Source: Sphingobacterium spiritivorum (GTDB lineage Bacteria > Bacteroidota > Bacteroidia > Sphingobacteriales > Sphingobacteriaceae). Taken from it: a stretch of DNA of 64,000 nucleotides. Under the pieces are notes generated by a model that saw nothing but the letters and a program-made list of their open reading frames with translations, ran no database searches and had not been told where the DNA came from. Below, one piece after another: positions 8,888-17,930 of this stretch (the first letter of the stretch is position 1; each line of letters begins with the position of its first letter). The translations under genes were made by a program, and so were the position numbers. The stretch is taken from the NCBI RefSeq assembly GCF_016725325.1, contig NZ_CP068083.1, positions 62,001 to 126,000 of the forward strand, read 5' to 3'.

Positions 8888-8912
8888 GCAACGATCTTAT
8901 CAACGATTAAAG

Positions 8913-11282
8913 TTACTTTTTTGCTGTTGTTTTTTTTGTTCTCGGAGCAGCTTTTTTTGCTGTACTTTTCGCAGCCTTACCTTTCGGAGCATCTGCTTCA
9001 GCCCATTTCAGGACATCTTCATAGCTGATTTTTTCTACTTCTGTACCTTTAGGGATTTTAATATTTTGTTTACCAAAACGTATAAAAGGACCCCATCTTC
9101 CATTTTCGATCTGTGCATCCGGATTTTCATCAAATACACGGATTACTTTATCTTTATCTTTTTGTCTTTTCTCTTTTATGATCTCGATCGCTTCTTCTTC
9201 AGTCACGTCATGCGGATCCATTCCCTTTGGTAAGGAATAGAATGAACTGTCATGTCTGACATAAGGTCCGAAACGACCTATTGCAACGGTCATATCCTTC
9301 TCTTCAAAAGCACCTACTTTTTTAGGAAGCTTGAAAAGTTCCAACGCATCTTCAAAAGTAATGGTTTCGATCATCTGACCTTTTCGTAGAGACGCAAAAC
9401 GTGGTTTCTCTTCATCATCTGCACTACCAATCTGTACTAATGGTCCGAAACGGCCTACTCTGACAGTCACCGGCTTACCTGTTTCCGGATCCGTGCCCAG
9501 CTCACGTTCATGTGTGGCACGCTCCGCATTTTCAAGCGTATCCTGTACTTCGGTATGAAACGGGCCGTAGAAGCCTTTCATCATTTCCGTCCACTCTGTA
9601 AGTCCCTGAGCGATATCATCAAACTCCTTCTCTACTTTGGCCGTAAAATGATAGTCTACGATTCCTTTGAAATGCTCTACGAGAAAATCATTGACCAGTA
9701 CACCGATATCAGTAGGGAACATTTTAGATTTTTCAGCGCCAGTGATCTCCGTTTTAGTCACTGTATTTACCTGACCGTTTTCTAATGTCAAAACCTGATA
9801 ATCGCGTGATCGTCCTTCTCTATCTTCTTTCTCTACATATCCGCGATTTTGAATCGTTGAAATCGTAGGTGCATAAGTAGACGGACGACCTATACCCAGT
9901 TCTTCCAGTTTCTTGACCAGAGAAGCTTCTGTATATCTCGCCGGAGGACGGGAGAAACGCTGAATAGCATTCATTGTTTTCAACTGCACAGCCTGTCCCT
10001 GCTCTAACGGAGGTAAAAGTGTATTTGACGAATCGTCATCTGTTCCAAGATCAGTATCATCGTCTGTAGATTCCATATATACTTTTAGGAAACCGTCAAA
10101 TTTCATGACTTCTCCTGAAGCAACCAGCATCTCCGAACGTGTGGAAACAGCAATTTTGGCAGTTGTTTTTTCAAACTCAGCCTCACTCATCTGCGAAGCG
10201 ATAGCACGTTTCCAGATTAATTCATAAAGGCGTCTTTCTGAAGAATCACCTTCAATGGTATGATCCGAAAAATAGGTAGGACGAATAGCTTCGTGCGCTT
10301 CCTGTGCTCCTGCAGCTTTTGTTTTATATTTTCTCATCTTATGGTATTTGGTACCATAAGCATTTGTAATCTCCTTTTCAGCCGATTCTATTGCAGTATC
10401 ACTCAAATTGACAGAGTCGGTACGCATATAGGTAATACGTCCGGCTTCGTAAAGGCGCTGTGCAACCTGCATTGTTCTTGCTACCGAAAAGCCTAGCTTG
10501 CGGCTGGCTTCCTGCTGAAGAGTAGAAGTAGTGAAAGGTGCTGAAGGTGTTCTTTTGGCCGGTTTTTTCTCCAGTGAAGACACTGAAAAAGAAGCGGCAA
10601 TACAATCTTTCAGAAACTGTGCTGCTTCTGCCTCCGTTTCAAAACGCTGAGGTAGTTCCGCTTTAAACTGTTCTTTGCCTTTTCCTGTCAGAAAAAGAGC
10701 TATTATTTTGAATGAAGCCTCTGCTTCAAATTTATTGATCTCTCTTTCACGCTCTACAATAAGTCTTACAGCCACAGACTGTACACGACCTGCAGAAAGA
10801 GAAGGTTTTACTTTACGCCATAACACAGGTGACAATTCGAATCCCACCAAACGGTCGAGTACGCGTCTGGCTTGCTGCGCATTTACCAGATTGTAATCTA
10901 TTGTACGGGGTGTTTCAATCGCTTTTAGAATGGCCGGCTTTGTAATTTCATGAAAGACAATACGTTTTGTATTTTGCTCTTTAAGTCCTAAAGTTTCGTA
11001 TAAGTGCCAGGAAATGGCTTCTCCTTCCCGGTCCTCATCGGACGCCAGCCATACCATTTCGGCTTCTTTTGCTAATTTTTTCAACTCACTGACTACAGCC
11101 TTTTTATCTGAAGGAACTTCGTACTTCTGCTGAAAGTTATTTTCCGTATCAATGGCATCATCTGTCTTCACCAGATCCCTGATATGTCCATAACTAGACT
11201 TCACCAGAAAGTCCTTTCCCAAATATCCTTCGATTGTTTTAGCCTTAGCAGGCGACTCTACTATGAGCAAATTTTTAGCCAT
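8913..11282 (-). CDS. topA: DNA topoisomerase I
   Basis: A 789-residue type IA topoisomerase that relaxes negative supercoils. The N-terminal Toprim domain has LLIVESPAKAKTIEGYLG and the acidic triad in ASDEDREGEAISWHL. The active-site tyrosine is residue 285 in ITYMRTDSVNLS. After the core come three Toprim C-terminal repeats (GRFGPLVQIG, GRFGPYVRHD and GRWGPFIRFG) in place of the zinc fingers of E. coli TopA. The protein ends in a lysine/alanine-rich tail of about 25 residues, probably a DNA-binding extension. It leads the topA-unknown-cmk group, with a candidate promoter at 11356-11363. Confidence 0.96.
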   Translation of the reverse strand: MAKNLLIVESPAKAKTIEGYLGKDFLVKSSYGHIRDLVKTDDAIDTENNFQQKYEVPSDKKAVVSELKKLAKEAEMVWLASDEDREGEAISWHLYETLGLKEQNTKRIVFHEITKPAILKAIETPRTIDYNLVNAQQARRVLDRLVGFELSPVLWRKVKPSLSAGRVQSVAVRLIVEREREINKFEAEASFKIIALFLTGKGKEQFKAELPQRFETEAEAAQFLKDCIAASFSVSSLEKKPAKRTPSAPFTTSTLQQEASRKLGFSVARTMQVAQRLYEAGRITYMRTDSVNLSDTAIESAEKEITNAYGTKYHKMRKYKTKAAGAQEAHEAIRPTYFSDHTIEGDSSERRLYELIWKRAIASQMSEAEFEKTTAKIAVSTRSEMLVASGEVMKFDGFLKVYMESTDDDTDLGTDDDSSNTLLPPLEQGQAVQLKTMNAIQRFSRPPARYTEASLVKKLEELGIGRPSTYAPTISTIQNRGYVEKEDREGRSRDYQVLTLENGQVNTVTKTEITGAEKSKMFPTDIGVLVNDFLVEHFKGIVDYHFTAKVEKEFDDIAQGLTEWTEMMKGFYGPFHTEVQDTLENAERATHERELGTDPETGKPVTVRVGRFGPLVQIGSADDEEKPRFASLRKGQMIETITFEDALELFKLPKKVGAFEEKDMTVAIGRFGPYVRHDSSFYSLPKGMDPHDVTEEEAIEIIKEKRQKDKDKVIRVFDENPDAQIENGRWGPFIRFGKQNIKIPKGTEVEKISYEDVLKWAEADAPKGKAAKSTAKKAAPRTKKTTAKK

Positions 11283-11355
11283 CTATGTATTTTGATTTCT
11301 GCAAATAAAAGTATTTCTTAAAGAATAGACAACTATTGTCGTCACTATATTGGGG

Positions 11356-11363
11356 CAAACTTA
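11356..11363 (-). promoter_or_regulatory. Candidate -7 promoter element for topA
   Basis: On the minus strand this reads TAAGTTTG, matching TAnnTTTG, 73 bases before the topA ATG in the 97-base gap after the prenyltransferase gene. There is no obvious -33 element. Confidence 0.4.
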
Positions 11364-11379
11364 TGAAAATCTCCGGCTA

Positions 11380-12234
11380 TTATTGTAAAAAAATCACATC
11401 CAAAAGGTAAAATACTGCGAATATGACAGAGGCAATACCATTTGTCGTCATAAAAGCTCTATCCACCTTACTGAGATCAGTAGGACTTACAATCCGGTGC
11501 TGATAGATCAGCAACATACCGTAAAATGCCAATCCCAGATAATAGAACCAACTGACATGCATATAAAATGCCGGCAGGACAACAAATATAAAAGAAATCA
11601 CATGCAGGCATTCGGACACCCGCAAAGCATTTTTAGTACCCAATCGTACCGGAATGGAATTCAGATTGTTGGCCCTGTCAAATGCTTCATCCTGCAAAGC
11701 ATAAATAATATCAAAACCACTGGCCCATGTCATAACAGCAATACCATAAAAGACAGGGATGATATTAAATTGTCCCGTTACAACAAGGTAAGCACCTATT
11801 GGAGCCAGTCCAAGACCAACTCCCAATACCAAGTGACATAAAGGAGTGATCCGCTTGGTATAACTATAAAAAAGGACAACAAATAAAGCTATCGGAGATA
11901 AATAGAAACACAACGGATTGATCAGATACGTAGCTCCTGTAAAAATCGCACAATTGATAATCGTAAACAATAAAGCCTGACGGGCACTGATACGACCAGC
12001 CGGTATATCACGCATAACTGTACGTGGATTTTTAGCATCAATATCTCTGTCCAGATACCTGTTGAAAGCCATAGCAGCATTTCGTGCCGTCACCATACAA
12101 ACCAGCATCAACGCAAGTTTGATCCATTCAAAAGAGTAAGATGTAGTATGTACAGCCAGAAAAAATCCGATCAGAGCAAACGGAAGGGCAAAAACACTGT
12201 GTGCAAATAAGACTAAAGAAAAATACTTCTTCAT
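11380..12234 (-). CDS. UbiA-family polyprenyltransferase, probably for menaquinone synthesis
   Basis: A 284-residue integral membrane protein with about eight hydrophobic segments. The two aspartate-rich motifs of the UbiA superfamily are present: NRYLDRDIDAKNPRT near residue 60 and DIIYALQDEAFDRANN near residue 175, with the characteristic NSIPVRLGTKNAL after it. This subgroup is usually named 4-hydroxybenzoate polyprenyltransferase. Bacteroidota use menaquinone, and the same subgroup includes MqnP of the futalosine pathway, so a menaquinone role is more likely than ubiquinone; the window has no other menaquinone gene to decide. It lies 9 bases after engB. Confidence 0.82.
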   Translation of the reverse strand: MKKYFSLVLFAHSVFALPFALIGFFLAVHTTSYSFEWIKLALMLVCMVTARNAAMAFNRYLDRDIDAKNPRTVMRDIPAGRISARQALLFTIINCAIFTGATYLINPLCFYLSPIALFVVLFYSYTKRITPLCHLVLGVGLGLAPIGAYLVVTGQFNIIPVFYGIAVMTWASGFDIIYALQDEAFDRANNLNSIPVRLGTKNALRVSECLHVISFIFVVLPAFYMHVSWFYYLGLAFYGMLLIYQHRIVSPTDLSKVDRAFMTTNGIASVIFAVFYLLDVIFLQ

Positions 12235-12243
12235 ACAAACTAC

Positions 12244-12867
12244 TTAAAACTTACTCTCGGCCTCCGGTGGAACGAAACGTGTATTGATGTCATTGATCAT
12301 TTCTAAAATGGGTTCACATCCAGTCTTTGCTTCGGCAGAAGTAAGGAAATGAGGAGGTACTTCTTCAAACCATTGTAACAATGATTTTCTGAATTTTGCG
12401 ATATTCATATCCGATTTTACAGCAGACTGTTTATCGGCTTTTGTGAAGATCAGCATAAACGGAAGTCCACACTCTCCTAACCAGCAACAAAAATCAAGAT
12501 CTATTTTCTGTGGCTCATGGCGACTGTCTATCAGGACAAATACACACTGCAGATTATCACGGTGTGTCAGATATCTTCTGATAAATTTTTGCCATTCCGA
12601 ACGGTTTGTCTTTGAAGTCTGGGCAAATCCATATCCGGGCAAATCCACTAAAAACCATTCATCATTAATAATAAAATGATTGATCAGTTGTGTTTTCCCG
12701 GGTTTTTGTGAGGTCTTGGCAAGTCCTTTTTTGTTGGTCATAGCATTGATCAGAGAGGATTTACCGACGTTAGAACGTCCGATAAAAGCATACTCCGGTA
12801 ATGTAGGATCAGGAAGTTTGTCGACTCTTGTATTGCTGCAGACGAATTCAGCTTTCTTTACTAGCAT
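12244..12867 (-). CDS. engB: Ribosome biogenesis GTPase EngB/YsxC
   Basis: A 207-residue TrmE-Era-EngA-EngB-Septin family GTPase needed for assembly of the large ribosomal subunit. The P-loop GRSNVGKSSLINAM, the DLPGYGFA G3 motif and the TKADK G4 motif are all present, and the length is normal for the family. A -7 promoter element ends only four bases before the ATG. The prenyltransferase gene follows at 9 bases, so both are likely on one transcript. Confidence 0.94.
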   Translation of the reverse strand: MLVKKAEFVCSNTRVDKLPDPTLPEYAFIGRSNVGKSSLINAMTNKKGLAKTSQKPGKTQLINHFIINDEWFLVDLPGYGFAQTSKTNRSEWQKFIRRYLTHRDNLQCVFVLIDSRHEPQKIDLDFCCWLGECGLPFMLIFTKADKQSAVKSDMNIAKFRKSLLQWFEEVPPHFLTSAEAKTGCEPILEMINDINTRFVPPEAESKF

Positions 12868-12871
12868 GGGA

Positions 12872-12879
12872 CAAAGGTA
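12872..12879 (-). promoter_or_regulatory. Candidate -7 element immediately upstream of engB
   Basis: On the minus strand this reads TACCTTTG, then four bases, then the engB ATG. With the usual distance from the -7 element to the start point, transcription would begin at or next to the start codon, giving a leaderless or nearly leaderless mRNA. No -33 TTTG is visible. Confidence 0.4.
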
Positions 12880-13110
12880 TGATTAATTGATTGGAAAATT
12901 AAATGAGTGCTGAGATCTGTATTACGCGGGGATATGAAACAGGAAAACAGCTAAATAATCTGTAACCTGATCACACATACAAATGAGCAGTAAACCTATT
13001 GGTTATAATCACCATATATACTATTAATAAAAAAATAATCAGTTAGCCTGATGTGATGCATTATATTCTGATTTATTTCATTTATTTTAGGCCAAACAAT
13101 CAAAATCAAT

Positions 13111-14055
13111 ATGCTTGACATTAAACACATAGTCAAACAGTATGCTAACCACAGAGCCTTAGATGATGTTTCCCTTTTTATTCCAAAGGGTAAAATATTC
13201 GGTCTTTTAGGACCTAACGGAGCAGGAAAGACTTCCCTTATACGTATTATCAATCAGATTACAGCACCGGACGAAGGAGAGATACTCTTTAATGGAGAAG
13301 TCTTAAACCCCAATCATATAGGTAAAATAGGATACTTGCCTGAAGAGCGTGGTCTTTATAAAAAAATGAAGATTGGGGAGCAGATGCTTTATCTTGCGCA
13401 ACTAAAAGGACTGTCAAAAGCGGAAGCTTCTGCAAAAATCCGATATTGGTTCGAAAAACTGCAGATTCAATCCTGGTGGGACAAAAAGGTAGAAGATCTG
13501 AGTAAGGGTATGCAGCAGAAAGTACAGTTTGTGGCTACAATAGTGCATGAACCGGAACTGATTATTCTGGATGAACCTTTTTCGGGATTTGACCCTGTCA
13601 ATGCTCAGATTATTCAGGACGAGATCCTGGAACTGAATAAAAAAGGAGCTACTATAATCTATTCTACTCACCGGATGGAGACGGTGGAAGAGTTATGTGA
13701 TAATATTGCGCTGATTAACAAGTCAAAGAAGATCCTGGACGGATCGGTCAGAGAGATAAAACAGAAATATAAAAATCAGACTTTTACCGTGCAGTTTGAA
13801 CAGAACGCCATACCTCAGGACTGGGATAATCCGGAACTGTTTGAAGTCATCGCATACCCGCAAGCTGATGGTTCGTCGGATGACCATGCAGAGATAACAC
13901 TAAAGCTTCAGGAAGGGATCAAACTTAACGATGCTCTTTCTTATCTTATTCCTAAAATCAGCATTCATCAGATTATAGAAAAGGTTCCTTCTATGCAGGA
14001 CATCTTTATAGAAAATGTAACGAAATCCCAACTTAACAGTTCCTCTTATGAATAA
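13111..14055 (+). CDS. ABC transporter ATP-binding protein (NatA-like)
   Basis: A 314-residue ABC ATPase. Walker A is GLLGPNGAGKTSLIR near residue 38, the signature motif is LSKGMQQKV, and Walker B is ELIILDEPFSGFDP. The H-loop is STHRMETVEELCD. About 90 residues after the nucleotide-binding domain form the C-terminal extension common in NatA-type ATPases (DUF4162-like). It overlaps the permease gene by 8 bases, so the two form an export complex. The substrate is unknown; Na+ export is the best known role of relatives, but many are of unknown specificity. Confidence 0.9.
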   Translation: MLDIKHIVKQYANHRALDDVSLFIPKGKIFGLLGPNGAGKTSLIRIINQITAPDEGEILFNGEVLNPNHIGKIGYLPEERGLYKKMKIGEQMLYLAQLKGLSKAEASAKIRYWFEKLQIQSWWDKKVEDLSKGMQQKVQFVATIVHEPELIILDEPFSGFDPVNAQIIQDEILELNKKGATIIYSTHRMETVEELCDNIALINKSKKILDGSVREIKQKYKNQTFTVQFEQNAIPQDWDNPELFEVIAYPQADGSSDDHAEITLKLQEGIKLNDALSYLIPKISIHQIIEKVPSMQDIFIENVTKSQLNSSSYE

Positions 14056-15358
14056 GGTATTATTGATTATAAAACGTGAATATTTTTCAAGAGTAAAAAA
14101 GAAGTCTTTTTTACTGCTCACCTTTCTGGTACCGTTATTCTTTATCGGGATGTATGTACTGATATTCTATTTAACAAAAAAGAGCTTTGAAGATTCTCAT
14201 GCGACCGTTTATGTTATAGATAATGAAGGGAACACGGGTGCATTATTAAAAAGCAATAAGAATATCACCTATATCGAATCGCTAAAATCACTTCAGGATC
14301 AGAAGAAAGATCTGGATCCGGAGAAAGATAACTCAGGTATCCTTATTATTCCCAAAGATTTTTATAAAACAACTCACATAGAATACCTTACAATAGGTAA
14401 GGCAGGTGTAAGTACTCAGTCCGAGATTGAGAATCAACTGGAAGAGATCGTCAGAAACTATGAATATAAGGAGGCGGGCATTGACATAAAAACTTTAGAC
14501 AGTATACGTCCTAAAATCAATCTTGTCGCTAAGGAATTAACAGAAACAGGCTCTGAAAAGGCGAGCCATACGGAGGTGGCAATGGGAATAGCGATGGGAC
14601 TCTCTATTCTGATCTATATCTCTCTGTTCCTGTATGGAGCGCAGGTAATGCGGGGTATTATTGAAGAAAAAAGCAGTCGTATAGTGGAAGTCATTATATC
14701 CAGTGTAAAACCTTTTCAGCTTATGCTCGGAAAAATCATTGGAATCGGTATGGTGGGACTTACGCAGTTTATTCTGTGGCTGTTGCTCACTGTGGGACTG
14801 ACCACTATAGCAACATCAACAATGTTGTCTAAAGAAGATCTCAGCGGAGCAATGAACAGTCAGCAACAGGCGCAACAACTGGAGGCTATGAATTCTTCTG
14901 GATTCGATTTTCAGGAGGCTATGCAATCTGTGAATTTTCCACAGTTAATTATCTGTTTCTTTATTTTCTTTATCGGTGGATATCTGCTTTACAGTGCATT
15001 ATTTGCCGCAGCAGGATCTGCAGTAGAAAGCGAAACGGAAGCATCACAGTTTACGATGCCTATTACGATGCCGCTTTTACTGACCTACATCCTTTCATTT
15101 GGCGTACTGGTCAATGATCCGAACGGCCCTGTTGCCACATGGCTGAGTTTTATTCCGCTCACCTCTCCTATTGCCATGCTCGTCAGAATTCCTTTCGGCG
15201 TCCCGACATGGCAGATTATAGTCTCCGCTTTGCTACTTGTAGGTGGATTCCTCCTGACAACATGGGTAGCTGCCCGGATCTATAGAGTAGGTATATTGAT
15301 GTACGGTAAGAAAGCCAGCTTTAAAGAAATGATAAAATGGTTTAACTATAAACGTTAA
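14048..15358 (+). CDS. ABC-2 type transporter permease (NatB-like)
   Basis: A 436-residue membrane protein of the ABC-2 family. One transmembrane helix near residues 20-42 (TFLVPLFFIGMYVLIFYL) is followed by a soluble extracytoplasmic domain of about 130 residues, then five or six helices from residue 175 to the end. The conserved IIEEKSSRIVEVIISSVKPFQLMLGKIIG segment is the coupling region characteristic of NatB-like permeases. It shares an 8-base overlap with the ATPase gene and ends just before a clear terminator. Confidence 0.88.
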   Translation: MNKVLLIIKREYFSRVKKKSFLLLTFLVPLFFIGMYVLIFYLTKKSFEDSHATVYVIDNEGNTGALLKSNKNITYIESLKSLQDQKKDLDPEKDNSGILIIPKDFYKTTHIEYLTIGKAGVSTQSEIENQLEEIVRNYEYKEAGIDIKTLDSIRPKINLVAKELTETGSEKASHTEVAMGIAMGLSILIYISLFLYGAQVMRGIIEEKSSRIVEVIISSVKPFQLMLGKIIGIGMVGLTQFILWLLLTVGLTTIATSTMLSKEDLSGAMNSQQQAQQLEAMNSSGFDFQEAMQSVNFPQLIICFFIFFIGGYLLYSALFAAAGSAVESETEASQFTMPITMPLLLTYILSFGVLVNDPNGPVATWLSFIPLTSPIAMLVRIPFGVPTWQIIVSALLLVGGFLLTTWVAARIYRVGILMYGKKASFKEMIKWFNYKR

Positions 15359-15378
15359 TTACAGAAATAAACAGACTT

Positions 15379-15418
15379 AGCCCTTATATCTGAAATATCT
15401 TAGGTATAAGGGCTTTTT
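15379..15418 (+). terminator. Intrinsic terminator after the ABC transporter genes
   Basis: A 10-bp stem (AGCCCTTATA at 15379-15388 with TATAAGGGCT at 15405-15414) is followed by a T run, 20 bases after the stop. Confidence 0.75.
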
Positions 15419-15536
15419 CGTATTTCACCAGGTCAGAAAAGAATATACGAAAAAGGTATAATGACGGTCAAACTGCGCCCCGGTTAATGTTCATATAAAA
15501 GAGTTATTGTAAATTGTTAAGCCTTCTTTAGCGTAT

Positions 15537-15977
15537 TTACTTTTGCTTTTTTATCCATTCATCTACACTATATGCAAATTTCCGCTGCGTTGCTAATAAA
15601 AAAGATGCTGCACTTCCTATCCATACAGAATAATCAAAAGTAGCTTTGACACCCAGTGTCACGGTCATAGAAAGCGCAAAAATCAGTAATAGTATCCCAC
15701 AGCTAATTGCGGCTATTCTTGTCTTAAACCCAAGCATAATCAAAATGCCTAAAATAATTTCAGCAGCAGTAGCAAAGTAGGCATTTAACTTTGTCATTAC
15801 AGCCGGCATAAATGAGGTAATCTGTCCTGTATATGCAATAAAGGCATCCATATTTCCCCAGGTGGAATAGGCAGCAGGCCATAGTCCAAAACGATCAGCA
15901 ACAGCAGATAAAAGGGTAATCCCTATCGCTAACCGAAGAAAAAGCTGTGAGTAAAGGGTGTTATCGGTCTGTTTCAT
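15537..15977 (-). CDS. DoxX-family membrane protein
   Basis: A 146-residue protein with four hydrophobic segments and the DoxX family layout: LFLRLAIGITLLSAVADRFG at the first helix, TAAEIILGILIMLGFKTRIAA in the middle, and a C-terminal helix before a basic tail. DoxX proteins are inner-membrane proteins of poorly defined function, some linked to redox or thiol stress. It appears monocistronic; the next minus-strand gene is 100 bases upstream. Confidence 0.85.
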   Translation of the reverse strand: MKQTDNTLYSQLFLRLAIGITLLSAVADRFGLWPAAYSTWGNMDAFIAYTGQITSFMPAVMTKLNAYFATAAEIILGILIMLGFKTRIAAISCGILLLIFALSMTVTLGVKATFDYSVWIGSAASFLLATQRKFAYSVDEWIKKQK

Positions 15978-16077
15978 CAGAAATAATTTATTATGTACAA
16001 ATTTCAGCTAACTGCTGCATAAAAAACTTAAACTGGTTTAAGAAAGTCTCGGGCAAAGAGAAACTTGTTATCATCCT

Positions 16078-17556
16078 CTAAAACCGAATATTGTAACCCA
16101 GTGAAATACGTGCAAAAGGGTAAGTTTTGTCCAGATCCGGATAATCTCTGAATTCGCCTTCAAGGCGATAATAGCCTGAATTGAGATTCAGCGATAAGTC
16201 TTTGTAGAACCGGAATCCAAAGTTGCCTGAGAAAGCATGCAGGTAATAGGTGGATGCATTCCCGCTTTTTTCCCATGTATAGGAATATGCTCCATTATAT
16301 CCTACTCCTATTCTTAACCGGCCAAAGAGGTTGAGTTCAGAATCAAACTTTACAGAGAAACCCGAACCATAATTGTAATTACGGCTTTCTCCATATAGCA
16401 GATGCGGATCCGGAATAGCAGACAACAACACAAAACCCATCCCCATAGCTGTTTTCAGCTTATTCTTACGTCCCAGATTAAATGTTGACAATACATTATA
16501 GTTCAGGCTCTGTCCTCCATAAAAGAAAGCTTCATTGTACAGAAAATCATAGTTGGCTGTAATCGTACCATAGTGTTTGCCGGGAAGTCTGATCAATAAA
16601 GGCTCTCCATAAAGCACTCCATACGCATTGACGGAATTGACAAATGAACTGTCATCACTTCCCAGTTCCAGATTGACATAAAACTCTTCAAAGGGTTTCT
16701 TATACTCACTGTCACCTGCCGAATAGATAATACGCAATCTGCCATATGCCGCATTCTTTCCTTTTTCCAGCAGATTGGAAACTTTTGTATCAAATCGCCT
16801 TATTCCCATATCCACTTCTGCTGTTATCACAGATGAATCTGTCAGATTTCGTTTCTCATATTTTCCCCATTTACCATCCAGAAGACGATTCAGACCATTT
16901 ATAGGATTAACCAGAAATGCAACTACCTCATTCGCTTGTTTCTGAAAACCATAAGCCGGTTTCGCAAGTATATTATTTGCAATCCGATGCGTCATTTCTC
17001 CTAATACGATACCACCATATGTGGTATTAACCAGATCATTAATAGATGGAGCCTGCGTCTCTCCACCTGTCTCCCAGATATAACTTCCTGCCAGTGTGGC
17101 AAGTGAAGAGGTGGTAAACGAATAACCATTACTCCGAAAGGAGTTAAAATATAGCTGCCCATGATAAGGATGGGAAATCTGATTCGTCATAAATTCATTA
17201 TCATCCCATTTCCATGCGCTTAAACGCTGATGATCAATAAAATTTTTGAAAGTAATATGCGAGTAAGGATCTTTACGTACAAAATAATTGAATGAGGCCG
17301 GAAAAGCCTGAGTAAGTGTCCATTCTGTAGCTGCCCTCCAGAAGTTCTTCTTGCTGGCATATAGGGTATCCATATAATCCGGCAATCGGAGACTATCCGG
17401 TTTTGTTTTTCTCAGATAGGGATCTGTTATTGTGGTATCCTTTAGTTGCGTAGAAAATGGAAAGTCCTGTGCTAATGTTGGATTCTGAAAACCGATTAGT
17501 ATCGTACTTAACAGAAAAACGAATAGCAGGGCTCTATTTATAAATCGAATCGGCAT
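16078..17556 (-). CDS. DUF3943 domain protein, probable outer-membrane barrel
   Basis: The protein is 492 residues from the ATG at 17556; a TTG seven codons earlier is also in frame but the ATG gives a better signal peptide (MPIRFINRALLFVFLLSTILIG, cleaved near TLAQ). A DUF3943 domain spans about residues 90-220 and includes HPYHGQLYFNSFRSNG and the NTTYGGIVLGEMTHRIAN segment. The C-terminal half is rich in alternating aromatic and polar residues and ends in FARISLGYNIRF, with a terminal phenylalanine as in outer-membrane beta barrels. Location in the outer membrane is therefore likely; the function is unknown. Confidence 0.82.
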   Translation of the reverse strand: MPIRFINRALLFVFLLSTILIGFQNPTLAQDFPFSTQLKDTTITDPYLRKTKPDSLRLPDYMDTLYASKKNFWRAATEWTLTQAFPASFNYFVRKDPYSHITFKNFIDHQRLSAWKWDDNEFMTNQISHPYHGQLYFNSFRSNGYSFTTSSLATLAGSYIWETGGETQAPSINDLVNTTYGGIVLGEMTHRIANNILAKPAYGFQKQANEVVAFLVNPINGLNRLLDGKWGKYEKRNLTDSSVITAEVDMGIRRFDTKVSNLLEKGKNAAYGRLRIIYSAGDSEYKKPFEEFYVNLELGSDDSSFVNSVNAYGVLYGEPLLIRLPGKHYGTITANYDFLYNEAFFYGGQSLNYNVLSTFNLGRKNKLKTAMGMGFVLLSAIPDPHLLYGESRNYNYGSGFSVKFDSELNLFGRLRIGVGYNGAYSYTWEKSGNASTYYLHAFSGNFGFRFYKDLSLNLNSGYYRLEGEFRDYPDLDKTYPFARISLGYNIRF

Positions 17557-17644
17557 ACTCAAATGATATAAGAACAAAAATAAAGTTATTCATTTAATTA
17601 TCCGTAAATACAAGGTGAATACCTCTTTATGTTATAAGTAGGCT

Positions 17645-17694
17645 CTGGAAAGACACAACTATACTGTTGGTGAGGACACCAACAGACGCAACAA
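17645..17694 (+). repeat. Copy 1 of a 50-bp intergenic direct repeat with an internal palindrome
   Basis: This 50-base block recurs at 17731-17780 with one mismatch. It holds a perfect hairpin: CTGTTGGTG (17664-17672), a 4-base AGGA loop, and CACCAACAG (17677-17685). The similarity to copy 2 continues about 15 bases to the left with a few changes. It lies in the non-coding gap between the DUF3943 and TPR genes. Confidence 0.85.
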
Positions 17695-17730
17695 TACGGT
17701 TGAATACGTTTTTAAGTTAAAAGCAGGATA

Positions 17731-17780
17731 CTGGAAAGACACAACTATACTGTTGGTGAGGACAGCAACAGACGCAACAA
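17731..17780 (+). repeat. Copy 2 of the 50-bp intergenic direct repeat
   Basis: It is identical to 17645-17694 except for one C to G change inside the right arm of the palindrome, which breaks one base pair. The period between copies is 86 bases. Confidence 0.85.
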
Positions 17781-17829
17781 CGGCATTTGCCGGAGTCCTC
17801 TAAAGCTTGTGCGAGCGTGTCGCTCGTAC
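17781..17829. repeat. REP-like hairpin pair next to the 50-bp repeats
   Basis: A short hairpin CGGCA-TT-TGCCG (17781-17792) is followed by a 9-bp stem with one G-T wobble, GTGCGAGCG (17809-17817) and CGCTCGTAC (17821-17829). It is GC-rich compared with its surroundings and non-coding. A similar GCAAGCG-type hairpin occurs at 44225-44246, which suggests a dispersed repetitive element; the family assignment is an inference. Confidence 0.45.
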
Positions 17830-17872
17830 CTGAATAACAAACGCACGCTTGCAACTGATAGCGTCTCAGTTA

Positions 17873-17910
17873 TAAAAAAACGGGTCGAAAATTTTGATTT
17901 TCGACCCGTT
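17873..17910 (-). terminator. Intrinsic terminator of the TPR protein gene
   Basis: A 14-bp perfect stem (17879-17892 with 17897-17910) and a 4-base loop are followed on the minus strand by a run of seven U residues. It lies 20 bases after the TPR gene stop. Confidence 0.85.
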
Positions 17911-17930
17911 CTGTTCATTATATTTTCAGC

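Noticed and set aside
17557..17577. TTG start for the DUF3943 protein
   Set aside because: The ATG at 17556 gives a standard signal peptide; the seven extra residues add nothing recognisable.
17645..17780. Possible two-unit CRISPR or att site pair
   Set aside because: Only two copies, with an AT-rich gap and no integrase or cas gene nearby.
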